Source of the DNA: Heloderma charlesbogerti
Taxonomy: Eukaryota; Chordata; Lepidosauria; Squamata; Helodermatidae
NCBI GenBank assembly: GCA_026122225.1
Contig: JANEZZ010001850.1
Location: 186,001 to 250,000 of the forward strand
Length of the DNA: 64,000 nucleotides
Reading direction: 5' to 3'
Shown: piece by piece, positions 34,936-44,712 of the stretch
How positions within the stretch are numbered: position 1 is the stretch's first letter
Layout of the letters: every line of letters starts with the position of its first letter
The notes under the pieces: model-generated
The model's input: only the letters and a program-made list of their open reading frames with translations
Databases searched by the model: none
What the model was told of the DNA's origin: nothing
Translations under genes and position numbers: made by a program

Positions 34936-36395
34936 CAGGTTGTTGGAAGACTTTGCAATGAGATGGTAAATTGGCATGCAGTCCATGAATGACAGCTGCA
35001 TCACCTCCTCATTCAATCTGGGCTGACAATTTTTATGTATAATCACAACAGTCGAAACATATGCTCTAGAAGCAGTTGTATGAATCAGCCCTAACTAAAA
35101 GCAAACAAGGCACAAGGGCATTCACAAGGGGCTAAGAATGCTGGGAAAGTTTCCCTTTTAAAAAATCTACTGTTATTATAGGGCTCTACCAAGAAAAAAA
35201 AAATAAATCTATTTTCCTCTCAATTCTAAATACTGTACATTCATTTGAAAAGTCATGTACATGTTCCTCTGTTGACTCAGAATCTCTAAAGTGTTTGACT
35301 TTAAACAGCAGTCTTTGCATCGCTGGGTGTTACATTTTAAGAAAGATTCACTGTTCTAATTAACGCATGTAACAGGGATACACTCTGCCTCAAATACTTT
35401 ACTTGTTCAAATGTTTACTTTCCTAAACATACAAAAGACAAACCATTCCTTTCCGCAGCTTTAAAACAAGACAAAACATGGAGCTGCTTATAATGACAAG
35501 AAAGGATCTGGAAAACCATCTTGAGCATCAATAAAATCTAATAATAGACTGTGCGGTGGTATTGTGGGCATAGGGCCAACTGGAAGAGTATCTTTCATTA
35601 GAACTGTAAAGGAGGGAGGGCAAAATGTTTCCAAAGGATCACAGTGTGGTATTCAACATGGGCCCTAGCCATAAATCAATAGATCTACAAAATGGATTCA
35701 CCTGCAGTAGACCACATAGAAAGAGAATCAAATACATTGCGCTCTTCAAGAAAACCAAGGTTTATTATCTCTCAGTAGCTTCTCTGGCAACTGACAGCAT
35801 ACCAACTCTACATTTTTCCAAAAGTGGTTTTAATACGGGTATTAGAAAAGAAAGACAATGAGTTGGATCTAGACTTAGTCATAATTAAAGCAGACCCACT
35901 GAAATCAATGAGAATTAAGGCAATCATGACTAACTGAAGTCACACTGATTTCAATACCTTGACTCTAAGTATGACTAAGTGTGGATCCAACCCAATACTT
36001 CTGGGGTGGGGTGGGGTGGGGGGCCGAGAGATGCTACTCAATTTTAAGAGGAATGTTAGAAGATTTTTTAAAAAAAAATTAAGTCCTCCTATTTTCAAAT
36101 GCAAGCTGTATAAGAATGGGTTTTTATGTGCACAATTGATTTTATTCAGCTATCCTTGAGCAAAATTGGAAGCTTAATGCGTTTTTCAAGGGAGAAGCAG
36201 ATAAAATGAACATTAACATGTTTAACATATTGGGACAAGTGGAGGAAATTGTAGGCACAGAAACAGCAACAGGCTAGCTAAATGGATTACGGAAGGGTAT
36301 CTCAACATCGATCAGAGAAGCATGAGAAGCTTCCTTTATGCACAAGGACTGGGAACAGGCTGCAACTGCTATCTCCTGCAGGAAAGCAAACATGC
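34936..36395. other. Intron 2 sequence without recognised gene
   Basis: AT-rich with a (GGGGT)n patch at 36003-36022. The ORF at 35625-35861 has no recognised motif. The stretch 35870-35995 may be another eroded Harbinger-like MITE ('cactgaaatcaatgag'). Confidence 0.45.
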
Positions 36396-36545
36396 CCAAG
36401 TGTATATTTATCATCATAGGTCACCCAAAGAGCACAAGGCAGCATATAGAGGGTTATCTCCTTTTACTGTCACAACAACTTTGTGACGTAAGTTATGTTG
36501 AGAGATGGAGACTTTTTTAAACCTACCCAGTAAATGTCACAGCTG
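36396..36545 (-). repeat. CORE/MIR-like SINE, strongly decayed
   Basis: Only the CORE-like middle is readable ('cacaacaactttgtgacgta' and a following 'ttatgttgagaga'). Confidence 0.4.
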
Positions 36546-36744
36546 AAAGGACATTTGAAAGGAAGGCTCCCTGTCCAAGCTCAATGCACAGTTCAATCAT
36601 TATAATGCACTAGCTCTCATGTGTAAGAAAAGGCAAGGCAATGACATCATAAGAATAACAGGCAGGCTTTTTATAAGCCCAGGTTGAATAGATGGCACTT
36701 AGGAAGTAACAGTGAATTTGGGCAAGCAATGATAGTTCATGAAG

Positions 36745-36905
36745 GGAGCAGCCTTGCCCAACTTCGTACCTTTCAGATGTGGTGGACCATTGGCCACACT
36801 GGATGTGGATGGTGGGGGCTGTACTCCTGTGGAAGGTTGTACTCCTCCACATGTGGAGGGTTGTACTCCTCCACATCTGGAAGGCACCAGTTTGGGCAAG
36901 GCTGT
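36745..36905. repeat. hAT-like MITE with a triplicated inner segment
   Basis: The left arm 'ccttgcccaacttcgtacc' pairs with 'ggcaccagtttgggcaagg'. Inside, 'gttgtactcctccacatg' style units occur about three times (36824, 36837, 36861), so a local expansion took place. Confidence 0.6.
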
Positions 36906-36930
36906 CATGGAGGATACGTCTAGTCATGAC

Positions 36931-37045
36931 TGTTGTAGATCACAAGCTGAATATGAGCCAACAATGTGATGCGGCTGCAAAAAAGGCAAATGCTATTTTG
37001 GGCTGCATTCATAGAAGAATAGCTTCCAAATCCCGGGAAGTATCC
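36931..37045 (+). mobile_element. CR1 fragment at the 5' end of copy B
   Basis: Reads DHKLNMSQQCDAAAKKANA and ILGCIHRRIASKSREV, the same CR1 segment that starts again at 37290. It ends abruptly at the junction with SINE-head sequence near 37045. Either an older resident CR1 or the result of a template jump. Confidence 0.75.
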
Positions 37046-37046
37046 C

Positions 37047-37287
37047 AAATCCCAGGACCTTCTGCATGCCAAGCATGTGCTCTACTACTGAGCTACAGCC
37101 TTTCCCATTGCTGGATAATGGCAACTGACAAACAAAACAGCCCCAGATTTATTTCTCTGCAACCATGTGAACCCACTCTTCTCAAAGACTTGAGTGAGGA
37201 GAAGGAGAAAAACCAGCCCTCTTGTCTGTTTGTATAAAGTCAAATACAGTTCAGAACTTCTCTTGCTCACCAAAGAGAATTCTCTCT
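37047..37287. repeat. Duplicated flank (SINE head plus unique sequence)
   Basis: Near identical to 16526-16766: 'ggaccttctgcatgccaagc' through the SINE head and then 'tggataatggcaactgacaa' and onward. This non-CR1 segment travels with the CR1 copy that follows. Confidence 0.85.
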
Positions 37288-37913
37288 TTATGATGTGGCT
37301 GCAAAAAAGGCAAATGCTCTTTTGGGCTGCATTCATAGAAGCATAGCGTCCAAATCCTGGGAAGTACTGGTTCCCCTCTACTCAGCACTGGCTAGGCCTC
37401 ATCTGGAGTACTGTGTCCAGTTCTGGGCACCACACTTTAAGAAGGATGCAGACAAACTGGAGAGGCTTCAGAGGAGGGCAACAAAGATGATCAGGGGACT
37501 GGAAACAAAGCCCTATGAAGAGAGACTGAAAGAACTGGGCATGTTTAGCCTGGAGAAGAGAAGACTGAGGGGAGATATGATAGCACTCTTCAAGTACTTG
37601 AAAGGTTGTCACAGAGAGGAAGGCCAGGATCTCTTCTCGATCATCCCAGAGTGCAGGACACAGAATAATGGGCGCAAGTTACAGGAAGCCAGATTCCATC
37701 TGAACATCAGGAAAAACTTCCTGACTGTTAGAGCAATACGACTATGGAACCAATTACCTAGGGAGGTGGTGGGCTCTCCCACACTGGAGGCATTCAAGAC
37801 GAGGCTGGACAGCCATCTGTCAGGGATGCTCTGACTTGGATTCCTGCATTGAGCAGGGGGTTAGACTCGATGGCCTTGTAGGCCCCTTCCAACCCTACTA
37901 TTCTATGATTCTG
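37288..37913 (+). mobile_element. CR1 LINE 3' end, copy B
   Basis: Frame 37295-37834 matches copy A with few changes (NNGRKLQ for [23 protein letters not shown] for [16 protein letters not shown]). It ends at 'attctatgattctgtg', the CR1 terminus, exactly where similarity to copy A stops. I counted about a dozen differences by eye over about 865 bp including the 5' flank. Confidence 0.92.
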
Positions 37914-37919
37914 TGAGTA

Positions 37920-38206
37920 CTAGACATGACAGCTGTAAGCAACTTCCAGGTATAGAGGCAGTGTGCCTCCAAGCGTAGGTTGCTAGACAGCAAAACAGCA
38001 GGAGAGACTGTACTATTGGCTGCCTGCCCTGCCCTGCGCCTCCTAAGATATTTGCAGCCTTCCACTGTGGTGGAGGAGCCTGTTCCACTGCCAATAGCCG
38101 ATACAGATTCAGCTGCCAGTCCAGCTGGGTTTTTTACATGGAAGGGAAGAGGTGACATCTTGTCCTTTGCCTCAGGCAGCAAAATGTATTGAACCGGCCC
38201 TGGTTC
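37920..38206. repeat. Possible hAT-like element next to the 38207 ORF
   Basis: In reverse complement it begins CAGGGCCGGTTCAATACA and continues 'ttgctgcctgaggcaaagg'. CAGGGCCGG termini are typical of hAT-type MITEs; the other end near 37920 is uncertain. Confidence 0.45.
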
Positions 38207-38641
38207 TTATGATAATTTGGCTTTAATTTGATCTAAGTATTTTGGTAATGCTTTAGGGAAATTAGTGCTAGCTTCATCAGGCAAGTTGTCCTCAGGGGGT
38301 CCCCCTCTCTGAGTGGGCCCACTTTCCCCCTCACCACTGTCAGTGCTGCCTATTTGATAGCCCCTGCCCTCAGGGCACAACTTGCCCGAGGGAGAGCTGA
38401 AGGTGAGGGGAGGATGCCGCTCCATCTCTTCGCTCTCGTCACTGCTTGCCTGCTCAGAGAGGCCAGGTGAACAGGAGCGAGGGAAAGGAGGAGACGGAGA
38501 AGCATTAGCAGCGGGGCCAGAAGGCTCCGGGAATGAACAGGGGGTCACCTGGGAGGAGTGCGGGCCTTGAACGTGTCCAACAATGCCCACCCCCGATGTT
38601 TGCCCCAAGTGACTATTACTAGTTGCAGTTCTTTGTGTCAT
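38207..38641 (-). CDS. Unrecognised Ser/Pro/acidic ORF, 144 codons
   Basis: An ATG-to-stop frame in TMTC4 intron 1/2, on the same strand. The protein is rich in Ser, Pro, Gly and acidic residues (SEQASSDESEEMER, GSTDSGEGESGPTQ) and ends in a lysine-bearing helix-like PKYLDQIKAKLS. The DNA is more GC- and CpG-rich than its surroundings. No domain is recognised. It has no visible splice sites of TMTC4 type. It might be the gag/ORF1-like part of an unidentified transposon, truncated where the CAGGGCCGG element begins at about 38205, or a chance ORF. I do not assign a function. Confidence 0.3.
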   Translation of the reverse strand: MTQRTATSNSHLGQTSGVGIVGHVQGPHSSQVTPCSFPEPSGPAANASPSPPFPRSCSPGLSEQASSDESEEMERHPPLTFSSPSGKLCPEGRGYQIGSTDSGEGESGPTQRGGPPEDNLPDEASTNFPKALPKYLDQIKAKLS

Positions 38642-39396
38642 GTGCTGATATGAAATAAGTCATTTAAACAAATGAATCTATCCTTCCTTTGGAAAAGGCA
38701 ATGCTTACTTGTGTGTTTTCCTTATAGCGATTCCAGGTGTTTCGAAATGCACGAGATGGCTGGCCGATTATCTTTCTCACTGATGTCTAGCTTTTAGACT
38801 ACAACTGAGTTACTCTGTAATTGCCTGGGGAAGATTAAGCAAGCTGTCTGACTTCACAGGGCAGCTCAACCTCAAGAGTGCTTCACGCATTATGGCAAAA
38901 ATGCACATTTGCCACTATGAGAACATGAGGCAGGAAGACATGGCCAGTCCATGTACCCTGGTGTGTGCAGAGTTTGGTCAGTTGTAGCGCAACAAGCAGA
39001 GACTTGGACTTTTACAAATTTGGGTTCAGATCTAGGTCAGCCTAATCCCTATTTAACAGGCTTTGAAGCAGTTCAGATACATTTCATGCTGGTTAACACT
39101 TAACTTTTATACAGTTATAGAACTTGACCAGTCATATTTCTCCACTGGTTTTTATAAATGCTTATATTACAAATACTTAACATTATTTTTAAAAACGAGT
39201 TCCCCAGTTAATCGGGGATCCCTTTTAAGTCAATGAAAAAGGATTTCAATTGATTCATCTAACCAATTAAAAGCTTGCAGCCCTAATAAAACATTCCCTT
39301 CCTGGTCGCTGGAAGAGATAATTACTCACCACAGATGACCAGACAAGTGGCTTTTGACAAGCCTTGAACCAAGAGCCACAATAGAAAGCCACTAAC
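38642..39396. other. Intron 2 sequence beside exon 2, nothing recognised
   Basis: This is intron 2 of TMTC4. No further exon or defined repeat was seen. Confidence 0.5.
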
Positions 39397-39558
39397 CTTA
39401 TTATTAATGATAGCTTCCGAGTCATCGAAGACAAAATCCCCATCATAGCTGTTCACAAAGCAGATGATAGAAAGGAGTCCCACAACAGTTTTAGCCCAGT
39501 ATACCGGAAGGGACATTAGCGGTAGGTCATGGTCCAAGTTAACATCTGCCTGCGCCAT
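39397..39558 (-). CDS. TMTC4: TMTC4 exon 2, coding part with start codon
   Basis: 54 codons from ATG at 39558 to the donor AAG|gttagt (GT at 39396-39395). It reads MAQADVNLDHDLP, then the first membrane span WAKTVVGLLSIICFVNSY, then DGDFVFDDSEAIINNK. The FVFDDSEAI segment carries the paired acidic residues of the first lumenal loop, thought to be the active-site motif of the TMTC O-mannosyltransferases (known for the family). I chose this ATG because LDHxLP and the following residues line up with the N-terminus of human TMTC4, because its context (AGAATGG) is strong, and because with exon 1 spliced on, an in-frame TAG lies upstream with no other in-frame ATG between. Confidence 0.95.
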
Positions 39559-39596
39559 TCTGTACAATACTTGTCCAAAAATTGGAGCGCCAACAT
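39516..39596 (-). other. Predicted uORF 2, overlapping the TMTC4 start
   Basis: ATG at 39596, 26 codons, stop TAA at 39518-39516, in a different frame from TMTC4 and overlapping its first 14 codons. The start context has A at -3 but T at +4. Seen in sequence; translation is an inference. Confidence 0.4.
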
Positions 39597-39612
39597 TATG
39601 CTGGTTACAAAT
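39559..39612 (-). other. TMTC4: TMTC4 exon 2, 5' UTR part
   Basis: From the acceptor 'tttattttag' (AG at 39614-39613) to the base before the start codon. It holds an out-of-frame ATG at 39596 that opens an uORF overlapping the main start (see the separate entry). Confidence 0.75.
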
Positions 39613-39835
39613 CTAAAATAAAGATGAGCAGGAAGAGAAAAGAAAGAATCAACTTTCTTCCAGTGTACAAAGCTTTTCCTGTTGGGTACAAATGTGCGGT
39701 TTAAATCTCCTCACCGATTGGGAAAGATATTACAGGCAATAAGCCTTCCATATCATGACATGCATTCTATTGTTACCTTACTTGGTAAATAACTGTCCAT
39801 ACTTACCAAAAGTTGGAATCTTTGGAATGCAGTGG

Positions 39836-40375
39836 CCTGGTTCATGCATAACTCAGGGCAAGTTTGCACAACATGACAGCCCAACATGGTTTAATTTATC
39901 CACGAGGAGCTGTGGTGTGTCCTAGCTGCCATTATGAATATATAACCCTGGCTAGGGGTTGCCATGGCTTGTCATGTCATCCGAACCCAGGCAATGGGGG
40001 TTAATGAAGGATTAAACAACCTTCGCCTACCCCTAAAACAGACCATGGGTTAGGCGAGGGTTGTTTAACACTCCAATAACTCCCAGCGCCCGAGTTCGGA
40101 TGACACAATAAGCCATGACAATGCCCAGCCAGGGCATGCATATTCATAATGGTGGATGGCATCCAACACAGCACTCCAAGGGTTAATGAACTGCCAGCAG
40201 GATGGTGTGTCATCTGAACCAGATCTCAGAGTATGGGTTGTCACTGAATTGTGGATGGTTGTTGAATCCTCAGTTGTCATCACATGCAAGCCCTGCACTA
40301 TGGTTTAACTATGGGTTGTTAAGCAAGAACACCTCAGGAGAGAACCCACGGTTTGTTGCTGGGTTGTGAACTCTG
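39836..40375. repeat. Foldback repeat, nested arms
   Basis: The segment 'attatgaatatataaccc', 'ggcttgtcatgtcatccgaa' (39932-39989) is inverted against 'gttcggatgacacaataagcc' in pieces and 'tgcatattcataatgg' (40091-40153). Outer parts carry 'atgggttgt' motifs as in 48835-49125. Confidence 0.65.
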
Positions 40376-40423
40376 CAGAATGTAATTGATTGTTATTATA
40401 GAAGTTGAATGGATTTAGGCCAC

Positions 40424-40505
40424 AATCCTATATACACTTAACTGAGAGTAATTCCTGTTGAACACAGTGAGACTTTAGTTGGAATAGACATGTACAGGAT
40501 CACAC
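40424..40505. repeat. Harbinger-like MITE
   Basis: Left 'cacaatcctatatacactta', right 'catgtacaggatcaca', with 'gttgaacacagtgagac' in the centre. Confidence 0.55.
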
Positions 40506-40996
40506 TTTTTTTTAGATTTCTGGATTATAATTATTTTTTCTTGGACTTTTGTAATGGCCAAGGGCTAAACAATAAACAGTAACTTGTTGTACAGCACCAG
40601 GACAGAACCCCAAGAGCTCTATGTTCTTGAAATTAATTTATTTCCCCCCTTGCCAACCATGCAGTACACTTAGTAAGCACAACCAATACACCACCAATCC
40701 CTTTGTCCCTCACAGAACACAGGTACTGCCATTCTGACTAATCCATCCCACAACTTATGCTTCTTTGCCCAGTTTCCCTTTTCTCAAACCAACCTCATTA
40801 ACACCATTCTCTACCAGATACTTCTACCAATTATAGAATGTATGAAATGGGATGATGCAAAATACAGTTCCTGCTTCTATAGTAGCGGTGCTCTAAGTAC
40901 GGGAATAATAGAGGTTATTGACAATGTAAACCATCTTGGAGGGCGACAAGGCTTCTGTGCAACCAATTTTGTCAGTAACAGAGACAGTAGCAAACT
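40506..40996. other. Intron 1 sequence without recognised gene
   Basis: The ORF at 40842-41126 runs into the next MITE and is not a gene. Confidence 0.5.
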
Positions 40997-41283
40997 CTGG
41001 GCCAAAACAGATGTTACTTTAAATCCGTATCTAGCAGCTAGCCTCCACTTTCATTTTTCCAGTAGGTACAAGGGGCCCAATCCAGATCTTAAAAATCCAG
41101 ATCTTAAAAAGCCCCCCCAATCTTAAAAAGGGGCCCAATCCAGATCTTTAAAAGCCCCCCCCCTCCACGACACACACAGGTTCTAATCTAGATCAGGCCC
41201 CCTGCACTTGCTCTAGAGTAAAAATGAAAAAGAAGACATAGCTGCTAGATAGAGTTTTAAAGTAATGTCTGTTTTGGCCCTCA
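40997..41283. mobile_element. MITE with about 40-bp inverted termini
   Basis: The left end 'gggccaaaacagatgttact' matches the inverse of the right end 'agtaatgtctgttttggccc'; both continue into 'ctagcagct'. The inside has local duplications of 'cccaatccagatctt' (41076 and 41127 areas). A related element is at 63265-63465. Confidence 0.75.
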
Positions 41284-42494
41284 GACGAACCAGATTTTCA
41301 ACCCAGACTTAAGGAGCCCTATAGATCAATTTCAGAGTAGGCCCTGAACTTCTGAGATCTCCTGTCCACAACTGATACACAGGACTCTGACCTTTGTGGG
41401 GAGGGCAGAGCTGCTGGTTTATAAAACTTCCACATAAAGTTTACTTTTCCCTACAGATAGGGTTGCTTAAAGTACAGGAGGCCCTAAAGGTGTCTCTACA
41501 CAAGAGAAGCTTGCAGGTCCTTTACACGACATCGTCAACCTCCAGGAAGTCTCCCACACATTTCCCCCTTTATCCCGTTTTCAAAAAGATCAGCGCTAAG
41601 CTGTTAGTAAAAGTTAATGGCACCATATTGGCAGTGTGTAATGCTGGTGCAGTGCTATGAACTTGCCAAGGAAGCACTTTCCTTGATTCAAACCATGTGT
41701 CTGCCATGTAAATGCTTGAGCACATTTCTCAATTGCAGGCCAATCGCAGGGAGAAGAGGACTGATCCCTCACTCCACCAGGCTCAAAATCAATGTCCTCT
41801 GTTGATTCAGAGCACCCCATTAAGTTCAATGGGGCTTACTCCCAAGTAAGTGTGCCTATGGTTGCAGACTTACAGCACAATCTTACATTCACCCAGAAGT
41901 AAGTTGGGGGGGCTGTGAGGAAACAGTACAGCACAAGTTAAGCAATAAAAACAAGATTTCCCCCACCTCCTTTGCACACATGCTGGTAATGATGCGGGGG
42001 GGGGGGTTGCTTGATGCAGAAACACCCTAAGAATCACTTGAATCCTTCCAAAAATCCGTATTGGTGTAATAGGCCAGCTCAAAAGTCACAAAAAATATGC
42101 CAGCTTTCAAGATCTCCAGATCTCTTCATCAGGCAAGATATTACAAAATGAGGGGGGAGGGGAAGAGAATAATTATGTAGATTTCATGTGCTCACACCAA
42201 GTTCAATCAGAAATAATTTAATCATATATTAAATGTGATTAAATATAATGTCATATAATGTACAGGCCTAATGCAAGAAACTATGGTTTCACCAGCAATG
42301 TGTATTAGCCCTCCTACATTTTACAGTTATAACTGATAGTAACTTCATACATTCCACATTTGTCAAGAATGGAAAACTGTTTATGCCACCAACCATGACA
42401 ATTATCGAAGAGAATCACTTTATATAATAAGGAACTCCCTTATCCCAGTAATTAGTTAAGCCCAAAGTTTTATAAACACATATGTAGTATACTA
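41284..42494. other. Intron 1 sequence, with MITE pieces
   Basis: 41805-41905 is a Harbinger-like MITE half ('aatggggcttactcccaagt', 'gtgtgcctatggttgcag') followed by another fragment. No coding exon was seen. A poly-G run lies at 41996-42007. Confidence 0.45.
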
Positions 42495-42608
42495 AGGGTG
42501 CAATCCTATGCATGTTTAGACAGAGAAAAGGCCTACAACTCCCAGAATTCCCCAGCCAGCCTTGTAGGCCTTTTCTCTGTCTAAACATGCATAGGATTGC
42601 ACCCTAAA
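42492..42608. mobile_element. Perfect 44-bp palindromic MITE
   Basis: Arms 42495-42538 and 42562-42605 are perfect reverse complements (begin 'agggtgcaatcctatgcatg'), separated by 23 bp. The outer sequence can be read as a 3-bp TAA duplication (42493-42495 and 42605-42607) around GGGTGC...GCACCC termini, as in PIF/Harbinger elements. Termini match the more common MITE family in the window, but the centre differs and contains 'acaactcccagaattcccc'. Confidence 0.85.
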
Positions 42609-43575
42609 GCTATTGCTGGTATGATATAAGGTTGTAACTAATTATCTACAGAATGTTTTCTAGAATTTGCCTTCTTTCATGTATTGCCCTTATCCTTCAG
42701 CCTACTATATCCCACAACAAGAAAAATACAACATCTTCAACCAAAGTTACGTATACCTATCTGCATACTACATTTTGAGTGTAGGTTTTCTTTCCTCATA
42801 GAATGTGGATAGCCTTTTTTCTGTCTCCAGATTCTGAAACACTGGGGTGCTAAATCCAGAGGCCTCCAACTTGCCTTCAGACTCAGTGCATGAGACTATA
42901 CTACATATGGGATTTTCTTCCCTTTTTCGTTATCTCTGCCATCACTGTGCTGCATAACAAGGCTTTTGTATTCTTTTTACTAGCTTGAAAAACCAAAAAG
43001 AGAGAGATGTCAATCATTACTCGACCTATAAAAGATGCCAGGCCCTTCTAAAAGCAAAAAGCTTGCTGGAATTACAAACAGGACTAACTTGCGGTGCAGT
43101 CCAGAACTGAGCTCTTGTTACTATAGCAATGTCCCCTATAGTAGTACTTATAAAAAAAACATGAAGTGGCATACGATCGCTAACAGGCATTATGTTACTA
43201 TCCCAGTGCCCTGATGTCTTAAACGCAACCTACTGGATAAAAAAAGCAAAATTTTTATTGGAATAAATGGTCAAAAGGGGGATTAAAATAACAGTTTCCG
43301 GCTATAGTGGATCAGGCTATATAGCGGTCCTCCCCCACCCTCTTCAGAACGCTAAAAGAATGCCATGTCTCCCAAAACAAGGAGAATCTTATTTATACAC
43401 AAATATAACACATCCTGCCCTCCTCCTGCCAAGTTCTGAAGCTCTCCAGAGCAGATCACACCGACACACACACAATTCTGTACATGTGTTTAAACAATTT
43501 GTGTAACAGTGCACAGCACAGGTGTACAACCCTACACCTGTTCTTTTTGCAGAAGCAAGTCCCATCAAATTCTAA
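42609..43575. other. Intron 1 sequence without recognised gene
   Basis: AT-rich then mixed sequence. The plus ORF at 43267-43506 has no recognised motif. Confidence 0.5.
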
Positions 43576-43672
43576 GTGACACACTGCAATCTGATACATG
43601 TCTACTAAAAAGTAAGTCCTCATTGAGTTCAGTGGGGCTTACTGAGCATGCACAGGATGGCAGCCTGCCTGG
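43576..43672. repeat. Harbinger-like MITE
   Basis: Left 'tgcaatctgatacatgtct', centre 'cattgagttcagtggggctt', right 'gcatgcacaggatggcagcc'. Confidence 0.6.
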
Positions 43673-44164
43673 TGGTCCCTGCTGTCTTTGTTCACTAGCT
43701 TTTGCCGGGCATGGGCAATACATTCCACTTCTGGTGTGTCATCAAAAGCTCAGGAAGGATCGTTTAAATGTTCTGTCCTCGTCTTCCCGCAATTCGGGAA
43801 GAAAGATGGAAGACCCACTGTAAAGGTTTTGCCAGCCAGTGGTTTTCACTAAGTGGCAGGGTATCAAAACCACCCCTGAACTAGGCTGAACAGCAGATCT
43901 CAATAAGCACAGGTTATTTCGCTTTTTATTTAAAATAATAATAATAAATATCCGTGGTCTTGTGCTTCCCCCATGCAAGAAACCAGAATCGTTTCTTTAA
44001 AAGAACGAAAGCCAGCATTGTGCCTGCACACAAAAGACCAGATGATGCTCCTGTCCAATTGTCCCCCCGGAGCTTTTCTCAGTGGCTCCACACAGCGCAG
44101 GAATATATCATTGCCCACTATAGCAGCATCGTTAAAAGGAAAGGCGCAGTCGCTGATCCGCCAC

Positions 44165-44226
44165 ATGCTTACTCGGAAGTAAGTCCCATGCGAGTTGAAT
44201 GGGGCTTCTCCTCACCAGCGTGACTG
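44165..44226. repeat. Harbinger-like MITE, half copy beside the CpG island
   Basis: Contains 'cttactcggaagtaagtccc' and 'gagttgaatggggcttctcc'. It marks the left edge of the promoter region. Confidence 0.55.
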
Positions 44227-44635
44227 CCGCCTCCCTTCCCCTAAGCTATACCTAGCCCCGCAGGGCAGCAGAGCAGGTGAGGCATTCCTAGGGACGGAGA
44301 CGGGAACTGGAAAGATTCCAGGGATCGGGGCGGGGGGCAGCGGAAAGAGGAACAGGGAGTTGAGATGGAGGTGAGTAAGTACGTAAAAAGTGGGTCTGGG
44401 CCGGATGCGTCCCTCCCCGCTTCAGCGGATCCCCTTTTGCTGTGTCTCGTGTGCTTCCTTTTGTCTGGCGAGTGGGTTCTTTAGGTGGGTGCAAACGGAG
44501 AGCCTTCGCCTGCCGCAGAGAGCGATCTGCGGGAGCCCAGAGACGCTTCCCTGCCGAGGGACCCCCGCTCCGATCCGCCGCCAGCCCCGCCTCGTGGCCC
44601 CCCCAGCCCCCAGCCCGCCCCCCAACAGGCTTTAC

Positions 44636-44663
44636 CTGCAGCTAGAAGGAGCCCGAGCGGCAT
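44636..44663 (-). other. Predicted uORF 1, first part
   Basis: ATG at 44663 opens MPLGLLLAA; after splicing to exon 2 it reads D L and stops at TAA (39607-39605), 11 codons in all. It depends on the transcript starting above 44663 and on the exon 1-2 splice. Confidence 0.4.
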
Positions 44664-44710
44664 CACCCACCCGAGCGCGGAACTCTGCCCGCTCTCCCGC
44701 CGAAGCCGCG
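44636..44710 (-). other. TMTC4: TMTC4 exon 1, non-coding leader (5' end approximate)
   Basis: Ends at the donor CTGCAG|gtaaag (GT at 44635-44634), the best donor on this strand in the island, about 150 bp downstream of the proximal CCAAT box. Spliced to 39612 the main frame reads TAG CTG CAG ATT, so exon 1 cannot extend the protein. The start site at about 44710 is estimated only. Confidence 0.65.
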
Positions 44711-44712
44711 GC

